This document shows positions 58,343 to 64,000 of a DNA stretch of 64,000 nucleotides, piece after piece. Each line of letters opens with the position of its first letter. The first letter of the stretch is position 1. The stretch lies in assembly GCA_027491315.1 (NCBI GenBank), contig JAIXWL010000008.1, positions 1 to 64,000 of the forward strand, given 5' to 3'. The notes beneath the pieces were generated by a model. That model searched no databases and had not been told where the DNA came from. It saw only the letters and a list, made by a program, of their open reading frames with translations. This DNA is from Cytophagaceae bacterium. GTDB taxonomy: Bacteria; Bacteroidota; Bacteroidia; Cytophagales; Spirosomataceae. The position numbers were made by a program, and so were the translations under genes.

Positions 58343-60292
58343 GCTATTCCAAACGACTTGTAGGCTTATATCCGTTTTATGTGTGCCTGCAATTAGATCT
58401 AAACCTGTGCCTATTTCATCTCGATCCAAGTAATCCATACGCCCTATTTTGGTTGAAAGGGTAATTTTGTTTTTCCACTTATAGTTGATAAGCAGGCAAG
58501 TTTTCCAAGCTTGTCCAGAATAGGCAGGTAAGGAAAAGGCATAAGGTAAACTGGGTTCATAGGCATAAAGCCGACTGTCATAGTTCGTACTTAGAACATA
58601 AGCAGCTCTTGCTTTAATTTGCCAATTTTGCCACGAAAATTGTGCATCATGAAGCAACAGTCATCCCCAATCTTTCTGTGCAGGAGAATGCAGGTATGTG
58701 CCCATGAGTCGACTATGCCAATCCCATTTTTTATTTATAGTTTTTTTTAGATCACCACTAAATTGCCATTGATGTTTTCTGATTAAATCTGAAACTGGCT
58801 TGGGGGCATCTTCTTCTTTGGAAGTCCATTTAATTTGTATGAAGTAATTATATACATTTCTTCGTTCAAACTGGAAACGATGGAGAAGTTCCCACCCCCA
58901 AGTACTGGCTTGGCTCACTTGGTATTTAGCTGCCGGAAATAGAAACAAATCCAGGTAAGAGGATAGTCTTGACCTTTTTGACCAGCGATATTGATTGCCT
59001 ATAAAAAGCCCCATTTCATTACCAACCTCTGAATTTTCTCCAAACGCCTGTGCTTGAGGACTAAAATAGGAAGTGGATGCGTACCTAAATACATAGGAGA
59101 AATCTATTGCCTTGGATTGAGCCCAAGCGGCCCCATGTATGAAAGCCCATGATTGCGGAGCAAAGGCCAATTCAGCCATCCATTGAGCTTTTTGCCAGGT
59201 AAAATTTGTTGATAGTGAACTGTTGACAAGCGTATTCCCTTGCCAATCATCTATTTGATAAGCTCTGCTAGAATTTCTTTTGGGAATTGACCAACGACTC
59301 CAGACGATGTTTGCTTGAAGCGATAAGGGGATTCTTCGGGCCTGCCAGTTTAGGGAATTACCAAGGCTCCATTCTTGCACTTGATTTTTATTCTCTAGCT
59401 CACTTGAAGTTCGATGTAGCCCACTTCGATTCAGCGAGGTATAATAGGGCCATCCTAAACTATCTGTTTGAATATTAGCGTCCCAATTTCTTTTCGAAAT
59501 GAAAGTTTCCATATTCCATTGTTTTCTTTGAAAACCTAGCACTAATCCTCGATAAAATCCGGATTCCACGCTAGAACTGTATGGAATTGAGCCTTGATGG
59601 AATTTTTGTGTAGAAATGATACTTTCATAGCTTTTACCTAAAGAGAAGCCTCCAGCCTGAATTAAACCTTGGCCCCATTGATTGACAAAATTACCTACGA
59701 TAATCTTGTATAAGGTACTTATGGGTTTATGCCATTGAAGGTAAAAGCTAGTAAAATCAGTTATTTGGCTTTCTCCCGCATCTTTTTGTGCTAAAAATCC
59801 CATTCCTAAGGCAGGACTGATCTGTCCTCGATATCGATGTAGTTCCGCATATGGGCTATTGAAATAGCGAACTTTACTTCGTTTGTCTGGCGGACTAAAT
59901 CCTTTTTTTTCCTCCACAGTAAATTCAATCCGATGTATCCATAGGTGTTTCGCTGATTGCCAATTCCATGTGGGGGAATTAGTCCGACAAATGATAAAAT
60001 CTCGAATGCGTTTTAAAGTAGCTAGATCCCAGAGAGGTATAGCTTGTAATTCCCAGATGCTAAGGAAGGATCCTGTAGCTTTTTTGAACTCAAAAAACGC
60101 TTTTATTTGGGAGGAATTAACTAATCCTAAATGATACCAATCGGCTTCTTTTGCCTGGTTGATATCAATGGGGTTTTGTATATAATATTGGAATATACTG
60201 CTTCGTATTTCGGATTCATCCCAAGGTTGGGTTTCATCCACTTGAGCTAGTAAAGGGAGAGAGGCGAAAAGTAGTAAACCAAGGAATTTCAC
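58337..60292 (-). pseudogene. HhH-containing outer-membrane protein gene with an in-frame TGA
   Basis: One continuous frame of 651 codons plus stop is broken by a single TGA (complement of 58661-58663). Before it come 543 residues: a leader (FLGLLLFASLPLLAQ), an N-terminal helix-hairpin-helix segment (DINQAKEADWYHLGLVNSSQIKAFF) and a long beta-rich region resembling an outer-membrane barrel. After the TGA the same frame continues (LLLHDAQFSWQNWQIKARAAYVL) for about 108 codons to a normal stop. It starts with GTG at 60292. The simplest reading is a recent point mutation or a sequencing error. The function is unknown. Confidence 0.75.
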
Positions 60293-60359
60293 TTTTTTTT
60301 GAGTGAAATTACCTAGTTGAATTCAGGAATCTAATCTAATACTTGATGAAGAATATCAC

Positions 60360-61316
60360 TTAGTTGAATTTCCTTCGAATCATCTCCTGTAATTCATTCC
60401 AAGACTCTTCATTATCAGCTCTGCGGAACTCAGCATAACGTTGCTGAATACTTTCTTGCCAGTTATGGCTCTGAGCTTCATGGTCGATGAAATCAATTAA
60501 TTGATTCAAATGATGGCCTTCACCATCAAAAATCGATTGGATAAATTTGATTTTTTGGTTTAGACTAATGCTGTTTGCTAGCGTTTCTGTCATCTTAGTC
60601 TCCACCAAAGACTTGAGCGATCCATCGCTTCCTTGCAGTTTTTCAAAGACCTTTTCAGAAGTGGAATCTGCAATGACTTCCATGATTTTTTTGCCAGCGG
60701 AAGCTTGCTCTTTAGGTTCTTCTTGGAAGAAACTACTAGTATTTAAAGATGTATTGGGGTTTAATTGTACGTTTTCGATGATGATTTCTGTCACAGGCTT
60801 GACAGGAACAGGCTCGGGATTTATTTCTTGGGGTAATTCAGGCTCAATGGAATTTTCCTCTACAGGTTGAATGTCAAATTCAGTGGCTATGTTTTCCACT
60901 AATTCATCTTCTGGAAGATCATCTAAGCTTGCTGGAGCTTCAAAATATACCTCAGCAGTCAGAAGAGTATCCGGACTAATTTCTTGTGCTTCTGCGCCTA
61001 AAACATTGAATAAATAATCAGTAGGTGCGCTTTCTTCTTTTAATTCATCAATCCACTGGTTCCAAATATAATTGGGAAGAGATACTTGCAATACAAGCGA
61101 GCGCGTGATGTTATCCCATTTTTCGTGGATACGTTGATTTTGCCAATCAAAACAAGGGAATTGATCTTGAATACGTTGGCTTTGCAATTGCAAAAGTAAT
61201 TCTGATTGTAAGACCTCTAGGACAGAAGCAGGTATTTCTTGCTGTAAAATATCTTGAAAAGTACTTGTTTGACCTTCTTCGGTCCAGTAATGAAGCAAAA
61301 TATTGGGCGTTGGCAT
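60360..61316 (-). CDS. Unknown acidic protein in the rnc-fabF group
   Basis: I do not recognise this 318-residue protein. It has an N-terminal domain (about 1-110, with LQSELLLQLQSQRIQDQFPCFDWQNQ). A central acidic, Pro-rich low-complexity linker (about 115-205) is rich in Glu, Pro and Ile. A C-terminal helical domain (about 210-318) contains SLNQKIKFIQSIFDG and ends in WNELQEMIRRKFN. It sits 6 nt downstream of rnc on the same strand, so it is probably expressed with rnc. The function is unknown. Confidence 0.65.
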   Translation of the reverse strand: MPTPNILLHYWTEEGQTSTFQDILQQEIPASVLEVLQSELLLQLQSQRIQDQFPCFDWQNQRIHEKWDNITRSLVLQVSLPNYIWNQWIDELKEESAPTDYLFNVLGAEAQEISPDTLLTAEVYFEAPASLDDLPEDELVENIATEFDIQPVEENSIEPELPQEINPEPVPVKPVTEIIIENVQLNPNTSLNTSSFFQEEPKEQASAGKKIMEVIADSTSEKVFEKLQGSDGSLKSLVETKMTETLANSISLNQKIKFIQSIFDGEGHHLNQLIDFIDHEAQSHNWQESIQQRYAEFRRADNEESWNELQEMIRRKFN

Positions 61317-61322
61317 CTTTTA

Positions 61323-62066
61323 TTATTTAAGTTCCAATTCTTCACAGGCTTTCATGGCAGCTGTTTGTTCTGCTTTTTTCTTGGAATAGCCTTTACCTTC
61401 GGCTATTTTCAAGTTATCTACCAAAACGATGGCTGTAAATTCTTTATTGTGGTGTTGCCCCTCCTCATCCAGGGTAAAAATCACCTTTTTTCCTTCTTTT
61501 TGGGCCCATTCAATTAGGATGGACTTGAAGTTAGGATTATTTTGAACCACCGTTTCTAAATCGAAATACTGGGTTAATATCTTTTTGATGATGAATTTTT
61601 GGGTAAAGGCAAAACCTTTATCTAGGTAGATGGCCCCAATGAACGCTTCCAAAGCATCTCCATACATGCTGGAGCGTGAAAGAATCGTTCTCTTTTGGTT
61701 TTCGTATTCAATGACTTCGTCCAAACCTAATTTTCTACCTAATACATTCAATGATTCTCGGCTTACCATTCTAGAACGGATTTCGGTTAAGAAACCCTCG
61801 TCTTTGAAAGGGAATTTTTGGAATAGGTAGGTTGCTGTAATCATTCCAAGAACAGAATCTCCTAGAAATTCGAGGCGCTCGTTGGATTCTTTAAACGACT
61901 TGGCAATGCTGTCTTTGGATGCCGAAGCATGCAAAAAGGCCAAACGATATAGCGACAAATTGGAGGGACTTTCGCCAATCAAATGGGTTACAGATTTCTT
62001 TAGAAATTTCTCTCTTTCATTTAGTTGGGTAGGATTCAACCAGCTTAACACCGAGAGAATTTTCAT
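61323..62066 (-). CDS. rnc: Ribonuclease III
   Basis: RNase III cleaves double-stranded RNA in rRNA and mRNA processing. The 247-residue protein has the signature ERLEFLGDSVLGMI with catalytic Asp and Glu, AFIGAIYLDKG and a C-terminal double-stranded-RNA-binding domain (KAEQTAAMKACEELEL). The ATG at 62066 is preferred; the longer frame would overlap fabF. It starts 4 nt after the fabF stop, so fabF-rnc is a coupled pair. Confidence 0.96.
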   Translation of the reverse strand: MKILSVLSWLNPTQLNEREKFLKKSVTHLIGESPSNLSLYRLAFLHASASKDSIAKSFKESNERLEFLGDSVLGMITATYLFQKFPFKDEGFLTEIRSRMVSRESLNVLGRKLGLDEVIEYENQKRTILSRSSMYGDALEAFIGAIYLDKGFAFTQKFIIKKILTQYFDLETVVQNNPNFKSILIEWAQKEGKKVIFTLDEEGQHHNKEFTAIVLVDNLKIAEGKGYSKKKAEQTAAMKACEELELK

Positions 62067-62070
62067 AAGC

Positions 62071-63318
62071 CTATACTTTTCGGAAAATGACGGTTGCGTT
62101 ATGCCCACCAAATCCAAATCCATTGCTTAGTGCCACGTTGATTTTTCTTGCTTTACCTTGATTTAAAGTTAAATCAAGATTTTGATCTATCGCTGGGTCT
62201 AAATCTTGGCAGTTAATGGTTGGAGGTACAAATTGATGCTGTATGGCTAAGATGGAAGCCACCGCTTCTACGGCTCCTGCGCCTCCTAATAAGTGACCAG
62301 TCATGGATTTTGTGGAAGAGATACTCATTTTATAAGCATGTTCTCCAAAGCAATCAACGATTGCTTTTAATTCTTGAGGATCACCAATAGGGGTAGATGT
62401 ACCGTGAGTATTGATATAATCTACTTCCTCGGGTTTGATTTGAGCATCTTCTAATGCATCAATCATGGAAAGTAAAGCACCATATCCTTCAGGATGTGGG
62501 GCCGTAATATGGTAGGCATCTGAGGAGAATCCACCACCGATTAACTCGGCATAGATTTTTGCTCCACGTGCTTTTGCATGTTCGTATTCTTCTAGCACTA
62601 ATGCGCCTGCACCTTCACCTACTACAAAACCATCGCGGTTTACATCATAAGGGCGAGAAGCAGTAGCCGGGTCATCATTTCTTTCAGACATGGCACGCAT
62701 GGCTGTAAAACCACCCACAGAGGCAATGGTCACCGGTGCTTCCGATCCTCCAGTCACACAGATATTAATACGACCTGTACGAATGTAATTGAAAGCATCA
62801 ATGATGGCATTGTTCGCAGATGAACATGCGGAAACAGTTACATAGTTTGGACCACGAAAACCGTTTCTAATGGATATTTGACCTGAGCTAGAGTCAGCAA
62901 TCATTTTAGGGATAAAGAATGGATTGATTTTAGGCGTACCATCTCCTTTGCCGAAATAGATCATTTCATCTTCAAAGGTTTTTAATCCACCGATACCTGA
63001 TCCCCAGATTACACCGACTTTATTTTTGTTGATAGCTTCCATATCGAAACCCGCATCCTTGATAGCTTCATCGGAAGCTACAATAGCATATTGGGTAAAA
63101 GGGTCCATTTTACGGGCCTCCTGACGTGGAATGAATTCTTCTACACTAAAATTCTTGAGTTCACAGGCAAAACGAGTTCTGAATTTTTCAGCGTCGAACT
63201 TGGTGATAGGTCCACATCCACTTTTTCCGGTAGATAAACCTTCCCAGTATTCACTAACTGTATTTCCAATAGGGGTAAGGGCACCTAAACCCGTTACTAC
63301 AACTCGTTTTAACTCCAT
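62071..63318 (-). CDS. fabF: Beta-ketoacyl-ACP synthase II
   Basis: FabF elongates fatty-acyl chains on ACP by condensation with malonyl-ACP. The 415-residue protein has the catalytic Cys in VSACSSANNAI (about 164), His in NTHGTSTPIGD and the second His in TGHLLGGAGAVEA. Near the end is SNGFGFGGHNA. It follows acpP (123 nt upstream), the usual fatty-acid order acpP-fabF-rnc. The ATG start is at 63318. Confidence 0.97.
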   Translation of the reverse strand: MELKRVVVTGLGALTPIGNTVSEYWEGLSTGKSGCGPITKFDAEKFRTRFACELKNFSVEEFIPRQEARKMDPFTQYAIVASDEAIKDAGFDMEAINKNKVGVIWGSGIGGLKTFEDEMIYFGKGDGTPKINPFFIPKMIADSSSGQISIRNGFRGPNYVTVSACSSANNAIIDAFNYIRTGRINICVTGGSEAPVTIASVGGFTAMRAMSERNDDPATASRPYDVNRDGFVVGEGAGALVLEEYEHAKARGAKIYAELIGGGFSSDAYHITAPHPEGYGALLSMIDALEDAQIKPEEVDYINTHGTSTPIGDPQELKAIVDCFGEHAYKMSISSTKSMTGHLLGGAGAVEAVASILAIQHQFVPPTINCQDLDPAIDQNLDLTLNQGKARKINVALSNGFGFGGHNATVIFRKV

Positions 63319-63353
63319 AATTATCCTGATATTTTAGGTTTGAAAAATAAAAA

Positions 63354-63422
63354 ATGTCAATTCGTAAGGGTGATTTTCTTAGGAACTAGGTTCCTGAGTC
63401 ATTACCAATTACCAATTGACAT
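63354..63422. repeat. Nested inverted repeats between acpP and fabF
   Basis: Outer arms ATGTCAATT (63354-63362) and AATTGACAT (63414-63422); inner arms AGGAAC (63381-63386) and GTTCCT (63390-63395). No strong T-run follows on the minus strand, so it is more like an mRNA structure or processing site between the two genes than a terminator. Confidence 0.45.
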
Positions 63423-63441
63423 CATTATTATTTCGTTACGA

Positions 63442-63678
63442 TTACTTTGCGTTCTCTTCCAAGTAGGTGATGGCTTGTCCTACAGTTTGGATATTCTCTG
63501 CTTGATCATCTGGAATAGATACGTTGAATTCTTTTTCAAATTCCATGATTAATTCTACCGTGTCTAAGGAATCAGCTCCTAAATCGTTTGTGAAAGATGC
63601 CTCAGGTGTAACTTCTGATGCTTCTACTCCTAATTTCTCAACGATGATGCTTTTTACTTTTTCTGCAATATCTGCCAT
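63442..63678 (-). CDS. acpP: Acyl carrier protein
   Basis: ACP carries growing acyl chains on a 4'-phosphopantetheine arm for fatty-acid synthesis. The 78-residue acidic helical protein has the modification site DSL in GADSLD (Ser37) and ends in YLEENAK. The ATG at 63678 gives the correct length; an upstream frame to 63744 is an artefact. It heads the acpP-fabF-rnc group. Confidence 0.97.
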   Translation of the reverse strand: MADIAEKVKSIIVEKLGVEASEVTPEASFTNDLGADSLDTVELIMEFEKEFNVSIPDDQAENIQTVGQAITYLEENAK

Positions 63679-63843
63679 TTCTAAAATATTTTGGGGTTCA
63701 AAAACGATGCAAAGATTAGAATTAAAACTTAGATTATCAAACAAATTTTAAGCCTAATTGCATTATTAAAATAATTAATTAGATAAAAATAATTCTTTTT
63801 TTTGATTTGTTTAAAATTCTTGCGAATGATTTATTTCTAAGCA

Positions 63844-64000
63844 TTAAAAACAAAGCGATGCGGCACCTAAAAGTCCTGCATCATTTCCTAAAAGTGCTTT
63901 TTTAATACTTAGTTTTTTCAAGTAAGCTGGAGTTAACCAATAGTTCAACTGTTTCTCCATACTTGGCAAGATAAAATCAAATGAAGCTGAAAGCCCGCCT
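63844..64000 (-). CDS. ROK-family sugar kinase, 3' end (partial)
   Basis: The last 51 codons of a minus-strand gene run off the right edge. They encode GGLSASFDFILPSMEKQLN and end ALLGNDAGLLGAASLCF, which matches the C-terminus of ROK-family kinases such as glucokinase (the LGNDAGLLGAA end). ROK proteins phosphorylate sugars or act as regulators; the partial sequence cannot tell. The stop is TAA (complement of 63844-63846), 165 nt upstream of acpP. The gap between them is A+T-rich with no other gene seen. Confidence 0.65.
   Translation of the reverse strand, partial: GGLSASFDFILPSMEKQLNYWLTPAYLKKLSIKKALLGNDAGLLGAASLCF

Noticed and set aside
58661-58663. TGA as selenocysteine or programmed readthrough
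   Set aside because: No SECIS-like element or selenoprotein family is evident and other genes here use TGA as a normal stop; point mutation or sequence error is simpler.

Overview
This is an A+T-rich chromosomal segment of a member of the Bacteroidota, most likely the Cytophagales. Family-level evidence includes a DUF1501 protein with a type IX secretion (T9SS) sorting tail, GldG and GldA gliding-associated ABC components, DUF4270 and DUF6089 envelope proteins, paired OmpH/Skp chaperones beside uppS-bamA, a fused DAHP synthase/chorismate mutase, and long SecA and LysRS forms typical of the phylum. Bacteroidota-type promoter motifs (TTTG, about 19-20 nt, TAnnTTTG) also occur. A small-genome freshwater genus such as Aquirufa would fit, but that is a guess. 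I see no rRNA, tRNA, CRISPR, integrase or transposase; nearly all genes are housekeeping or envelope genes.

Layout. 0.3-6.1 kb (minus): thioredoxin-like protein, dnaN, gldG, PpiD-like foldase. 6.3-10.2 kb (minus): arginine genes argD-argC-argG plus a GNAT acyltransferase. 10.5-14.2 kb: aat, a hydroxylaminobenzene-mutase-like membrane protein, proB, an ATC-hydrolase-like protein and a cupin. 14.4-18.4 kb (minus): secA and a one-TM protein. 18.6-21.5 kb (plus): DUF1800-DUF1501 pair. 21.6-28.1 kb (plus): envelope cluster of two DUF6089-type barrel proteins, uppS, bamA and two ompH genes. 28.4-33.1 kb (minus): DEAD-box helicase, Dps, TauE/SafE, lspA, proline dehydrogenase. 33.2-43.6 kb: DAHP synthase/chorismate mutase, a DMT transporter, ridA, gltX, a 63-aa protein, gatC, aroB, pdhB, an HtrA protease, lysS. 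43.7-49.5 kb: cold-shock protein, PspC protein, glycosyltransferase, amino-acid permease, zinc peptidase, rfaE2, flippase-like protein. 49.6-58.3 kb: a GT5-only glycogen-synthase-like protein, DUF4270 lipoprotein, omega-amidase, gldA, ribBA, prohibitin-like protein, MlaF-like ATPase, murB, kdsA. 58.3-64 kb (minus): a barrel-like protein gene interrupted by one in-frame TGA, an unknown protein, rnc, fabF, acpP and the 3' end of a ROK kinase gene.

Functional links: arginine (argC/D/G), shikimate (DAHP synthase and aroB), LPS and cell wall (kdsA, rfaE2, murB, uppS), outer-membrane assembly (bamA, Skp/OmpH, PpiD, SecA, LspA) and fatty-acid synthesis (acpP-fabF).

The most unusual material is non-coding. 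There are three arrays of the heptamer ATTCTNC. Two of them are inverted relative to each other between dnaN and the thioredoxin gene, and one array supplies the dnaN stop codon. A dispersed nested-palindrome element occurs in two full copies with compensatory stem changes and one simple copy. A 16-bp perfect palindrome sits among 17-nt tandem repeats at 28.3 kb. The cold-shock gene has a well-formed promoter that implies a leader of about 145 nt. Start codons were moved inward where the longest frame began at a TTG or GTG well upstream of a family-typical ATG.
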